A DNA stretch of 64,000 nucleotides from Exiguobacterium sp. Leaf196 (lineage in GTDB: Bacteria; Bacillota; Bacilli; Exiguobacteriales; Exiguobacteriaceae): positions 447,908 through 511,907 of the forward strand of contig NZ_LMPV01000001.1 in the NCBI RefSeq assembly GCF_001423965.1, in the 5' to 3' direction. Positions 9,823 through 18,425 of this stretch are shown here, one piece after another. Under the pieces are notes generated by a model. The model did no database searches and had not been told where the DNA came from. It saw only the letters and a list, made by a program, of their open reading frames with translations. Both the position numbers and the translations under genes were made by a program. Numbering within the stretch: the first letter of the stretch is position 1; each line of letters begins with the position of its first letter.

Positions 9823-10498
9823 GGCACTGTTTTGGATCATCCTGTCAATTGCATTGTTTAGTATCGCAATGTTCATCTATCAACGTTATCCTCGTGTCTG
9901 GACGTTACCAATCCTGACGGTAACGGCAGTTTTGATCTTAATTCTCGTCTGTTCTGGAGTCTCACACGAAGAATACATGCAAGGTGGACAATATCTATCG
10001 AAGATGCTTGGTCCGGCAATCACGGCATTTGCGATTCCGCTCTACCGCGTCCGGCATCACGTTCGGCGTTTTCTACCAGAAATCGGACTTGGTGTTTTGC
10101 TTGGAACATGTATTGCCATGAGCTCTGATTTGTTACTTGGTCTATTGCTTCATCTTGAGCGGACAACGAATCTTGCTCTGTTACCGAAGTCGGTCACGTT
10201 ACCCGTCGCCTTGGCAATTTCACAAAAAGCTGGTGGGACGACGACGCTGACGGCTGCCTTCGTTTTATTGACGGGGTTAACTGGATCGATCGTCGGTCCG
10301 AAGCTCATGACGGGATTGAAGATTCGCCACTTCGTCAGCCGTGGGGTCGGTTTAGCATCAATCGCTCATGTCATGGGCGCGACGAAGTCGATGAGTCTCG
10401 ATCAACGGGAAGGAGCGGTCGGTCTATTGACGATGGTCTTGACGGCCGTCTGTGCCAGTGTCATCGCACCGGTTTTAATCACATGGTTATATGGGTGA
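9815..10498 (+). CDS. LrgB/CidB family membrane protein
   Basis: A 227-residue polytopic membrane protein of the LrgB family, the partner of the preceding CidA/LrgA protein. Conserved segments include LLPKSVTLPVALAIS (about 124-138) and the region KAGGTTTLTAAFV. The two proteins are thought to act as a complex. The reading frames overlap by 8 bases, which implies coupled translation. No LytTR or LysR regulator gene lies beside the pair, although such a regulator often does. Confidence 0.87.
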   Translation: MNEALFWIILSIALFSIAMFIYQRYPRVWTLPILTVTAVLILILVCSGVSHEEYMQGGQYLSKMLGPAITAFAIPLYRVRHHVRRFLPEIGLGVLLGTCIAMSSDLLLGLLLHLERTTNLALLPKSVTLPVALAISQKAGGTTTLTAAFVLLTGLTGSIVGPKLMTGLKIRHFVSRGVGLASIAHVMGATKSMSLDQREGAVGLLTMVLTAVCASVIAPVLITWLYG

Positions 10499-10528
10499 AC
10501 ACTCTGTTCTTTAGCAGAGTGTTTTTTT
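10499..10528 (+). terminator. Intrinsic terminator after the lrgB-like gene
   Basis: An 8-bp stem ACACTCTG / CAGAGTGT is followed by seven T residues. Confidence 0.85.
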
Positions 10529-10597
10529 ATCGTCGATTGAAACTTGTCGACCGTTTTAGCAGTATAGTACAACAAAAACAGGATGGAGGAGAACAAG

Positions 10598-11122
10598 ATG
10601 ATCATTTGGATTAACGGTACGTTTGGTGTTGGTAAGACGACCGCAGCAAACGGATTACAACAACGCTGGAGCGGCTCACACATTTTTGATCCGGAAGAGA
10701 CGGGTTATTTTTTACGAGCACAGCTGCCGACAAACAAAGATGACTTTCAGGATGAGCCGTTATGGCGCACGTTCAACCGTCAGCTCCTCGAACAGCTCGA
10801 TACGGAAGAAGCGCGGATCATCGTACCGATGACCTTGACGAATCCAGCGTACTTTCAGGAAATCATCGGGACGTTACGCGAGACTGGACATGATGTCCGT
10901 CATATCGCCTTGATGGCGAAGGAGACGACTGTCAAACGCCGCCTGATCAGCCGCTTTGAGCGTCCAAACTCGTGGGGCGGTCAACAAGCGGAACAACGAC
11001 TACGGCAATTATCCGATCCGCTGTTCAGTCAACAGATCGAGACGGATGATCTGACGAAAGGGCAAGTCATTGATGCGATTGCTCTCGTGACCGGGATTGG
11101 ACTCTCGCCTGCCCGACCATAA
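10598..11122 (+). CDS. TmrB-like P-loop NTPase
   Basis: A 174-residue protein with an N-terminal Walker A motif (NGTFGVGKTTAA, from about residue 6). Opening sequence MIIWINGTFGVGKT and overall size resemble the B. subtilis tunicamycin-resistance protein TmrB and related small nucleotide kinases. TmrB is thought to bind tunicamycin in an ATP-dependent way; whether this protein does is unknown. I placed the start at 10598 because GGAGGAGAAC sits at the right distance; the earlier in-frame ATG at 10583 lies inside that ribosome binding site. It is a single-gene unit between terminators and the kinase gene. Confidence 0.7.
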   Translation: MIIWINGTFGVGKTTAANGLQQRWSGSHIFDPEETGYFLRAQLPTNKDDFQDEPLWRTFNRQLLEQLDTEEARIIVPMTLTNPAYFQEIIGTLRETGHDVRHIALMAKETTVKRRLISRFERPNSWGGQQAEQRLRQLSDPLFSQQIETDDLTKGQVIDAIALVTGIGLSPARP

Positions 11123-11183
11123 AGGATTCAAGAAAGATGTTTCCGGGAATCATTAGATGATAATAGATGAGGAGGAAACAATC

Positions 11184-11243
11184 TTGAACGAAGGGCAATA
11201 TACTGCTAGGAGGATTTATGAACATGAAACACTGGATGACTGA
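11184..11243 (+). CDS. Possible 19-codon leader peptide overlapping the sensor kinase start
   Basis: TTG start preceded by GAGGAGGAAACAATC, a strong ribosome binding site, followed by 19 codons and TGA. The frame runs across the kinase ribosome binding site and ends 24 bases inside the kinase gene. The strong site has no other open frame to serve, so either the peptide is made and couples translation to the kinase, or the match is accidental. Confidence 0.3.
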   Translation: MNEGQYTARRIYEHETLDD

Positions 11244-13263
11244 GAAGTTAGGCAGACAGTTGATGGCAATTTTTTATAGTGTCTTTGCACTAAGTGTCAT
11301 CACATCGGTTGCCAGTTATTTATACGTGGACAATGCAGACGGTCGGACGAAGGAACAAGTACTCGATCAATTACAAAAGACACAATGGTTCTGGTTTTTG
11401 AACTTGATGGTTTTTTTATTTTGTCTATTGTTCATCGTCCGTCCGTTGATTCATCGTGTGACGTCACAGCTCCGCGAACTGAATGTCAAAAGTCGTCGTC
11501 TTGCGGAAGGAAAGTCGATTTCGCTCGAGCATGACGTCGACAGCCATAATGAAGTCGGTCAATTGACGGCATCGTTTTACCGAATGGCACGATCGATCTC
11601 ATCACAACATGCGGAACTGTCAGCAAAGAATCAAGAAATGGAACGCAATCAGGAAGTACTGACGCAAAAGCAGGACGAACTTGAGCGCGCTTTGGAAGTG
11701 ACTCGGACGAACGAGTTGCATCTACAAGATCGGAACGAATTAATCGAAACACTTGCTTCAAAAGAGAGTTTATTTGATTATTCTTCTGTCATCAGTACGA
11801 TCGTCCGGTTGACGAAGACGGAATTTGGTGCCCTGTTGCTGATCAAGAATAATGAGATCGCCCAAGTCGTTCCAAAGGAAATGACAGAGGATCAGCAGGA
11901 GAGCTTAAAAACAGAATCATTGCTGCTGAAACGGGTCATGATTTCAAAGGAGACAGCGCATTCCTCGAAAAAGGTCGCCAATGATGATCTTATCAAGTAT
12001 CCGTATCATGTCTATGAGGGAGTCATTCCGATCATGGATCCGGCGAAAGAGGAATTGATTGCTTGTCTCTATTTAGCGCGCTTTGACGCGCCGTTCAATC
12101 AAAAAGATTTGGCGGAACTGGAATCATTTTCGAAACAAATCGCCATTTCATTGATGCGGATGTCACTCTATGAACAGATGGAATATGAACGAAAAGAGAC
12201 GGCGCAACTGTTGAATTCCGTTCGGGAAGCGATTCTTTATATCAAACATGAGGAAAAGACGATCTTAGGGAATCAGGCATTATTTGATATCTTCCAGTCG
12301 TTACAGGTCGAGGAAGACAATGACTCGATGACGTTTCTTGAAGTCCGACCAGAGACGATGTTCGAGCAGATGGACCAGAAAGAAGCTTTTGAAGCGTACT
12401 TTGAAGAAGTCTTATCGGGTGAGATCCCTGAGGGCATGTTCTCTTTGTCGATCGACCAGGGTGAATATTTCATTCAAGTTTATGCCGAAGCCATCGCGCA
12501 TGGAGAACAGTCGAAAGGAACGATCCTCGTCTTCCGTGATGTCACGGCTGAGACAGAGGTTGATCGGGTCAAATCAGAACTCGTCTCGACGGTTTCGCAT
12601 GAACTTCGAACACCGCTCTCTTCGATTTATGGCTTTACGGAGCTGATGTTGAAACGGGATCTGGATCCCGAGCGGAACAAGCGATACTTGCAAACGATTC
12701 ATGATGAATCGAAACGATTGACCAATCTCGTCAGCGACTTCTTGAACGTCCAGCGGATGGAGTCAGGAAAGCAAGAGTATGATAAACAAATCTTTGATCT
12801 GAAAGAAATCGTCAAGGAACAAATTCAGTTTTATCAAGCAGCGACGGAACAACATAGTCTGCAGCTTGATTTGAATGACGAACAGGACTTTATGGTCGAA
12901 GCAGATGCGAACAGTATGAAACAGCTACTTGGAAATCTATTGAATAATGCAGTCAAATACTCACCGGACGGTGGGGATGTCGTTGTGACGCTGACCCATC
13001 AGCACAATCAGATTGAACTAAGCGTCCGTGATTTCGGAATCGGGATTCCGAGTCATTCGATGCCGCATCTATTCAGCAAGTTCTATCGTGTCGATAACTC
13101 AGACAGCCGAAAAATCGGCGGAACAGGTCTTGGATTATCGATTTGTAAGGAAATCGTTCGAGCGCATGATGGCAACATCGAAGTCGAATCGATCTTGGGA
13201 GAAGGGACGGTTTTTCGGGTCAAGTTACCAAGTGCGACGGACGCGTTACTCGAAGCAGAATGA
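11218..13263 (+). CDS. Orphan membrane sensor histidine kinase (HAMP-GAF-PAS)
   Basis: A 681-residue sensor kinase. Two membrane segments (about 14-37 and 57-75) enclose only a short external loop, so a large extracellular sensor is absent. Next come a HAMP domain (about 76-130), a coiled coil (130-175), a GAF-like domain (185-315) and a PAS-like domain (325-445). The catalytic core has H-box VSHELRTPLSS with His at 461, N-box NLLNNAVKYSPDG and G-boxes GIGIP and GTGLGLSI. All catalytic parts are intact. No response regulator gene is adjacent, so its partner must lie elsewhere. The signal is probably internal or membrane-borne. Confidence 0.88.
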   Translation: MNMKHWMTEKLGRQLMAIFYSVFALSVITSVASYLYVDNADGRTKEQVLDQLQKTQWFWFLNLMVFLFCLLFIVRPLIHRVTSQLRELNVKSRRLAEGKSISLEHDVDSHNEVGQLTASFYRMARSISSQHAELSAKNQEMERNQEVLTQKQDELERALEVTRTNELHLQDRNELIETLASKESLFDYSSVISTIVRLTKTEFGALLLIKNNEIAQVVPKEMTEDQQESLKTESLLLKRVMISKETAHSSKKVANDDLIKYPYHVYEGVIPIMDPAKEELIACLYLARFDAPFNQKDLAELESFSKQIAISLMRMSLYEQMEYERKETAQLLNSVREAILYIKHEEKTILGNQALFDIFQSLQVEEDNDSMTFLEVRPETMFEQMDQKEAFEAYFEEVLSGEIPEGMFSLSIDQGEYFIQVYAEAIAHGEQSKGTILVFRDVTAETEVDRVKSELVSTVSHELRTPLSSIYGFTELMLKRDLDPERNKRYLQTIHDESKRLTNLVSDFLNVQRMESGKQEYDKQIFDLKEIVKEQIQFYQAATEQHSLQLDLNDEQDFMVEADANSMKQLLGNLLNNAVKYSPDGGDVVVTLTHQHNQIELSVRDFGIGIPSHSMPHLFSKFYRVDNSDSRKIGGTGLGLSICKEIVRAHDGNIEVESILGEGTVFRVKLPSATDALLEAE

Positions 13264-13270
13264 AGAGACG

Positions 13271-13304
13271 AAGAAGAGGCGATATCATGCGCCTCTTCTT
13301 TTTT
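13271..13304 (+). terminator. Intrinsic terminator after the sensor kinase
   Basis: An 11-bp perfect stem (AAGAAGAGGCG / CGCCTCTTCTT) with an 8-base loop and a T tract. Confidence 0.85.
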
Positions 13305-13441
13305 GTCGTTTCACGTGTGAGATTCGTCCAAATTCATGCGCTTGGCTAAAACGAGTAAGATGCAGACATTTGAACGATAAATCGAACAGATTGATGACAG
13401 AACGGCTGAAACAGTTGAAAAAATCGTAAATTGTGCAGGGA

Positions 13442-13471
13442 TTGCTAACGTTTCTGTACTCTCGCTATAGT
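13442..13471 (+). promoter_or_regulatory. Candidate promoter for nrdDG
   Basis: TTGCTA, an 18-base spacer, then TATAGT. The -10 ends about 30 bases before the nrdD start. Confidence 0.5.
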
Positions 13472-13503
13472 GATTACAAAAAAGCGTGAGAGGAAGAAGA
13501 ATC

Positions 13504-15333
13504 ATGGAGAGCTTAGAAGCGTTACTCACACCACCGCAAGAGATCGAACAAGAGAATGCAAACATTGATGGCAAAACACCACTTGCGAAGTTACAACGGA
13601 TTGCTGGGGAAGCAGCACGGCAGATGATGCGACGACATCTCGAAGCAGATGTCTTGCAGGCGCTTGACGACAACATTTTGTATATTCATGACGCCGATTA
13701 TTATGTGACTGGGACGACGACTTGTGCCCAAATTCCGCTCGGTCAGTTACTCTCAAACGGATTTCAGACAACGCACGGTTCGATCCGTCCGGCGCAAGAC
13801 ATTCGTTCTGCCCTCGCCCTTGCGGCAATCATCGTCCAGGCGAATCAAAACATGCAGCATGGCGGACAAGCCTTCGCAACCTTTGATGATGATTTAGCAC
13901 CGTTCGTCGAAAAGACCTATCAACGGGAATGGACGAAACTAAATGACCTCGTTCCGCATTGGAAGCGGCGTAAGCGGGAGCGACATGCATGGCAGGAGAC
14001 GTATGAAAAAACGTTTCAAGCATGTGAAGCATTCATTCATAATACGAATTCGATGCATTCGCGCGGTGGTGGACAGGTTCCGTTTTTATCCGTCAATTAC
14101 GGAACGAATACGACGTATGCAGGGCGGCTCTTCCAACGTGCCTTGCTAACAGCGACGGAGCGTGGGCTGGGCAAGGGTGAGACACCGATTTTTCCAATTC
14201 AGATCTATAAAGTGAAACAAGGAATCAATCTGTCACCAATGGACCCAAACTATGATTTGTTTCAACTCGCTACACGGGTAACAGGAAAGCGATTGTTTCC
14301 CAACTTTGCATTTCTCGATGCACCATTTAATCACCAGGAGCAACCGGGAAAAGCGGAAGTCGCGTATATGGGATGCCGGACCCGTGTATTCGAGGATCGT
14401 GGAGACATACCGTCCGTCACAGGTCGTGGTAATTTATCCTTCACGAGCATCAATCTCGTCCGTTTGGCACTCCAGAGTCAAACCGTCGATCAAATGTTCG
14501 AAGTCGTCCAAGATACGACAAGACTTGCATGCCGGCAACTCATCGCACGGTATGAGTTCCAGGCAAGTCGAACGGCTGACGAGTTTCCATTTTTATATCA
14601 ACACGTCTGGAAAGACGGTGAGACGCTAAGAAATACGGATCAGGTAGGTCCGGTCCTCAAACACGGGACGTTAGCGGTCGGCTTCATCGGACTTGCTGAA
14701 TGTTTGTCCGTTCTGACGGGGAGTCATCATGGTTATTCCGAACTAGCACACCGGATTGGTCTTGCATTGATTCAAGCGATGCGGACGGTAGTCGACAATT
14801 TTGGCGAACAGACAGGGTTGAACTTTAGTTTACTCGCAACTCCGGCCGAAGGATTATCCGGTAAGTTCACACGTCGCGATGTAAGTGACTTTGGTGAGAT
14901 CGAAGGAGTGACAGATCGACCGTATTATACAAATTCCTTTCACATTCCTGTCGATGCGCCCGTGACGATCCGTGAGAAGATTCAACTCGAAGCCCCGTTC
15001 CATGCATTATGTAATGGCGGTCATATCACCTATGTCGAGACGGATGGTGCGCTTGCTGGAAATCCGGAAGCAATCGAAGACATCGTTCGTTTAATGGCGG
15101 AGGCTGGAATCGGTTATGGATCAATCAATCATCCCGTCGATCGTTGTCTTGATTGCCGAACGGAGCAGACGATCGAGGATCAATGTCCGGTTTGCGGGAG
15201 TGGATCGATCGAACGCATTCGGCGCATCACCGGATATCTCGTCGGTACGCTGGACCGCTGGAATGAAGCGAAACGGGCAGAAGAGCAGAATCGGGTGAAA
15301 CACGATGTTACGGGTCCTCTCGCTTCTTCCTGA
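13504..15333 (+). CDS. nrdD: Anaerobic ribonucleoside-triphosphate reductase, class III
   Basis: A 609-residue glycyl-radical enzyme that makes deoxyribonucleotides without oxygen. The glycyl radical motif RITGYLVG places the radical Gly at about 577, 32 residues from the end. Just before it is a zinc ribbon, CLDC plus CPVC. The active-site cysteine region (MGCRTRVFEDR) is present. The N-terminus enters the catalytic domain at once and lacks the ~90-residue ATP-cone found in many NrdD proteins, so ATP/dATP activity control may be missing. I took the ATG at 13504, behind GAGAGGAAGAAG. The gene overlaps nrdG by 29 bases. Confidence 0.93.
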   Translation: MESLEALLTPPQEIEQENANIDGKTPLAKLQRIAGEAARQMMRRHLEADVLQALDDNILYIHDADYYVTGTTTCAQIPLGQLLSNGFQTTHGSIRPAQDIRSALALAAIIVQANQNMQHGGQAFATFDDDLAPFVEKTYQREWTKLNDLVPHWKRRKRERHAWQETYEKTFQACEAFIHNTNSMHSRGGGQVPFLSVNYGTNTTYAGRLFQRALLTATERGLGKGETPIFPIQIYKVKQGINLSPMDPNYDLFQLATRVTGKRLFPNFAFLDAPFNHQEQPGKAEVAYMGCRTRVFEDRGDIPSVTGRGNLSFTSINLVRLALQSQTVDQMFEVVQDTTRLACRQLIARYEFQASRTADEFPFLYQHVWKDGETLRNTDQVGPVLKHGTLAVGFIGLAECLSVLTGSHHGYSELAHRIGLALIQAMRTVVDNFGEQTGLNFSLLATPAEGLSGKFTRRDVSDFGEIEGVTDRPYYTNSFHIPVDAPVTIREKIQLEAPFHALCNGGHITYVETDGALAGNPEAIEDIVRLMAEAGIGYGSINHPVDRCLDCRTEQTIEDQCPVCGSGSIERIRRITGYLVGTLDRWNEAKRAEEQNRVKHDVTGPLASS

Positions 15334-15769
15334 CTCCGTCGTCGATGGTCCCGGTTTACGAACGGTGTTATTTCTTGCCGGTTGTCCGCATCACTGTGCC
15401 GGCTGTCATAATCCGTCCTCCTGGGATCCTGCAGGTGGCGTAGCTTGGACAATTGACGAGACGGTCGCACGGATTCAAGCAACCGGTCACCGGCGCCTGA
15501 CGCTATCCGGTGGGGAACCGTTGTTACAAGCAATAGCGCTCTATCGGCTACTAGAACGACTCGGACCAGACTATGAAGTGATCTTGTATACGGGCTATGT
15601 GTTGGAAGAGATCATCAAGCACCGAGAATGGCACCCCTTGTTACGCCGACTAGATGGATTGATTGATGGTCCGTTCATCCTATCGAAACTTGACCGAACG
15701 ACAAGCTTTCGGGGGAGTACGAATCAACGAATGTATGATCGACAGCATTTAAACAAACGTTTGGATTAG
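15305..15769 (+). CDS. nrdG: Anaerobic ribonucleotide reductase activating protein (radical SAM)
   Basis: A 154-residue radical-SAM activase that installs the glycyl radical on NrdD. The [4Fe-4S] motif CPHHCAGC provides Cys27, Cys31 and Cys34 (CxxxCxxC), followed by HNPSSWD, the family signature, and a SAM-binding LSGGEPLLQ. It starts inside the end of nrdD, so the two are made from one transcript in step. Length is typical. Confidence 0.93.
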   Translation: MLRVLSLLPDSVVDGPGLRTVLFLAGCPHHCAGCHNPSSWDPAGGVAWTIDETVARIQATGHRRLTLSGGEPLLQAIALYRLLERLGPDYEVILYTGYVLEEIIKHREWHPLLRRLDGLIDGPFILSKLDRTTSFRGSTNQRMYDRQHLNKRLD

Positions 15770-15771
15770 AC

Positions 15772-15806
15772 AAAAATTCCCCCATCTTTTTAGACAGGGG
15801 AGAATC
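15772..15806 (-). terminator. Terminator of the DHA2-type exporter gene, between convergent genes
   Basis: Read on the minus strand, ATTCTCCCC pairs with GGGGGAAT and a T run follows. On the plus strand the hairpin ends without a T tract, so it mainly serves the minus-strand gene. Confidence 0.65.
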
Positions 15807-15809
15807 AAA

Positions 15810-17282
15810 TCATGCATATTTTTGTTCTTGATCGACGGATTCGACGACTGCGAGTGTCGTTGTCCGTCGTTTTTTGATGAAAAACGATAAGATCAAAGCA
15901 GCAAGTGCGAGTAACGTCGCGATAAAGAACGTATCATTGATTCCTTCGATCATCGCCTGCATCTGCAACCATTCCGGATTTGCAGCTTCAGGTTGTGAAG
16001 CGAGTTCCGGAACGTGGTGTTTCGTCCGCGATGTCATGATCGTCACGAGCAGACCTGAACCAATCGCACCCGATACTTGTGACAACGTGTTGTTTAATGC
16101 CGTCCCGTGAGGTGTCAAATGTTGTGGAATATGATTCAATCCGTTCGTCATGACCGGCATCATGACCATCGAGATTCCAAGGAAACGTAACGTATACATG
16201 ATGACGAGGAACGCGTATGACGTATCCGCAGCTAGCTGACTGAATGAGAACGTCGTCAAGACAGTCAGTGATAAGCCGATGATGGCAAGGATGCGAGCAC
16301 CAAATTGGTCGAAGAGACGACCTGTTATTGGTGACATGATCGCCATAACGATCGCACCCGGTAACATCAAGAGACCAGAGTGAAATGGTGAGATGCCACG
16401 AATTGTCTGGATGTAGATCGGCATCAAGATCATCGCGGAGAACATTGACATGTTCAAGACCATTGAAATCCCTTGCGATAAAGCGAACATCGGATACCGG
16501 AAAATACCGAACTCAAGCATCGGTTCTTCGAGCATGAATTGACGTATAATGAAGGAAGTCAAACTGATTACACCGATGATCAATGATCCGATGACCGTCC
16601 AAGATCCCCATCCGGCAGAACCGGCGGAACTAAATCCATACAACAAACCACCGAAGCCGAAGCTTGAAAGGACGAGTGAGAACAAATCGAGCTTAAGTGA
16701 ACTTTGAACCGTCTCTTTCTTCAATAAGAAGGCACCCGTGAAGAGTACGAGCAATGCGATCGGTGTGACGAGATGGAACAACATCCGCCACTCATAATGT
16801 TCAAGAATCCACCCGGACAATGTCGGTCCGATTGCTGGAGCAAAGGTGATGACGAGTCCGAAGATTCCCATCGCTTGCCCACGCTTTTCGATTGGGAAAC
16901 CGGTCAAGAGAACGTTCATTAACAGTGGCATCATGATCGCAGAACCCGACGCCTGCATCATGCGCGCACCGAGTAGAAGCGGGAAGATGTGTGCTTGTCC
17001 GGCGATAATCGTTCCGAGTGAGAACAATGTCATCGCCGTCAAGAACAGTTGACGCGTTGAGAACTTTTGGACGAGGAATGCTGACGTCGGAATCATGATT
17101 CCATTGACGAGCATATATCCCGTCGTCAACCACTGGGCGGTGCTTGCCTGAATACCGAACGATTTCATGATCGACGGTAAGGCGATGTTGAGTAACGTCG
17201 AGTTTAGGACCGCAACGAACGCACCTGCCATGAGGACAGCTAAAATTAAATAAAGTCGTGATGATTGCTTGCTTGATTGCAT
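15810..17282 (-). CDS. DHA2-family MFS multidrug exporter (14 membrane segments)
   Basis: A 490-residue proton-driven drug exporter of the EmrB/QacA type. Hydrophobicity predicts 14 membrane helices. Motif C-like segment GLVITFAPAIGPTLSGWI (about 140-160) is the antiporter signature, and the N-terminal LNIALPSIMKSFG...WLTTGYML pattern is classic for DHA2. The gene is divergent from a TetR-type regulator with a 7+7 palindrome at 17308 in its leader, so substrate-induced derepression is likely. The substrate is unknown. Ribosome binding site AAAAGGAG supports the start. Confidence 0.88.
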   Translation of the reverse strand: MQSSKQSSRLYLILAVLMAGAFVAVLNSTLLNIALPSIMKSFGIQASTAQWLTTGYMLVNGIMIPTSAFLVQKFSTRQLFLTAMTLFSLGTIIAGQAHIFPLLLGARMMQASGSAIMMPLLMNVLLTGFPIEKRGQAMGIFGLVITFAPAIGPTLSGWILEHYEWRMLFHLVTPIALLVLFTGAFLLKKETVQSSLKLDLFSLVLSSFGFGGLLYGFSSAGSAGWGSWTVIGSLIIGVISLTSFIIRQFMLEEPMLEFGIFRYPMFALSQGISMVLNMSMFSAMILMPIYIQTIRGISPFHSGLLMLPGAIVMAIMSPITGRLFDQFGARILAIIGLSLTVLTTFSFSQLAADTSYAFLVIMYTLRFLGISMVMMPVMTNGLNHIPQHLTPHGTALNNTLSQVSGAIGSGLLVTIMTSRTKHHVPELASQPEAANPEWLQMQAMIEGINDTFFIATLLALAALILSFFIKKRRTTTLAVVESVDQEQKYA

Positions 17283-17307
17283 TTCGTTATGCTCCTTTTG
17301 TACTACG

Positions 17308-17325
17308 AGTCTAAAATGTTAGACT
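17308..17325. promoter_or_regulatory. Candidate operator of the TetR-type regulator
   Basis: A perfect inverted repeat, AGTCTAA / TTAGACT around AATG, lies 26 bases before the exporter start codon. Size and place fit a TetR-family operator that blocks the exporter transcript. Confidence 0.55.
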
Positions 17326-17373
17326 TGAATTCTATGACTGACTTGGCTATCTTACCAGCAGAAGTCGAATGAG

Positions 17374-17402
17374 TTCAAATTATTTGCTTCATACACTAAA
17401 AT
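17374..17402 (+). promoter_or_regulatory. Candidate promoter for the TetR-type regulator gene
   Basis: TTCAAA, a 17-base spacer, then TAAAAT. A small inverted repeat (TGGTT/AACCA, 17406-17419) lies near the expected start of transcription. Confidence 0.45.
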
Positions 17403-17444
17403 AAGTGGTTGTCGAACCAATTATGAACAGAAAAGGACAAGACC

Positions 17445-18353
17445 ATGAATCCAAAAAAGAAACAATTATTAGATGCTGCCTATCAACTATTCGTCGAAAA
17501 GGGTTATCAATCGACATCCATTCAGGATATTCTCGAACACAGTAACGTTTCTAAAGGGACGTTCTATAATTACTTCTCCTCTAAAAACGAATTATTCATT
17601 GATGTCTTTAATACCGTCTTTGAAAAAATGCGGATCGCGCGTAAGGAAATTCTCGTCGGACGGGATGTCTCGGATTACGAGACGTTCATTCAACAAGGAA
17701 ACTGTTATTTGGAATTGATGCAAAAATATAAACTATATACATTGTTCGAAGAGGCCATTGCTTCGAACGAAAAAGAACTCAAGACGTTCATGGAAAACAA
17801 TCGTCTTCTTGAGATCGAGTGGACGTTCGAACGATTACGTGATTTATTCGGTCAGACGAAGGAACCGTACCTTCTAGATTTAGCAGTCATTTACACGGGG
17901 ATGTTGCAATATGCAATGTACTTCTTCCGTCAATCTGAGCCGAACACTCAACCAGAACGGGTCGTCCGCTATGTGTTCAATCGGTTGACGCATCTTGTCG
18001 AAGACGTCAGTCGGACGGAGGAACAGTTGATTCCACCACGATTCCTATCGGTCTGGCTCGATCGTCCACAAGATGAAGTCGTCATCCGGAAGGATTTATT
18101 CGAAAAGACGAGCGCACATATGAAGCGTTTGATCACCTTGTCTTCGATTTCCGAAGAATCGAAGGAAGCACATGAAGAAGTTCTCGATTTCATCTATGAG
18201 GAATTGCTCGAACGTAAGAAACCGAAAATCCATCTCCTGCGCCGGGCACTCGAGACGATGGATGAAGATCCGGTCTTTGCGGGCCAGGAAATCATGGCGA
18301 CTTATAAAACGATGGTCGATGAGATTGCCCACATTCGGACTAAAACTTCCTAA
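17445..18353 (+). CDS. TetR/AcrR family transcriptional regulator
   Basis: A 302-residue regulator. The first 55 residues are a typical TetR DNA-binding domain (AAYQLFVEKGYQSTSIQDIL, then SKGTFYNYFSSKNELF). The remaining ~245 residues are helical and longer than in most TetR proteins (about 190-220 in total), suggesting an enlarged ligand or dimer domain; the last ~90 residues (from about 210) have no clear counterpart that I recognise. Divergent orientation to the DHA2 exporter and the palindrome between them suggest it represses that exporter. Confidence 0.85.
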   Translation: MNPKKKQLLDAAYQLFVEKGYQSTSIQDILEHSNVSKGTFYNYFSSKNELFIDVFNTVFEKMRIARKEILVGRDVSDYETFIQQGNCYLELMQKYKLYTLFEEAIASNEKELKTFMENNRLLEIEWTFERLRDLFGQTKEPYLLDLAVIYTGMLQYAMYFFRQSEPNTQPERVVRYVFNRLTHLVEDVSRTEEQLIPPRFLSVWLDRPQDEVVIRKDLFEKTSAHMKRLITLSSISEESKEAHEEVLDFIYEELLERKKPKIHLLRRALETMDEDPVFAGQEIMATYKTMVDEIAHIRTKTS

Positions 18354-18425
18354 AAAGGTTGCTTTTTGGAACTAATCCCATTACACTGAGATCATTCATG
18401 TTAGAAAAGGGGTCTCAATCATCAT

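Noticed and set aside
11218..13263. Sensor kinase as half of a local two-component system
   Set aside because: No response regulator gene lies on either side.
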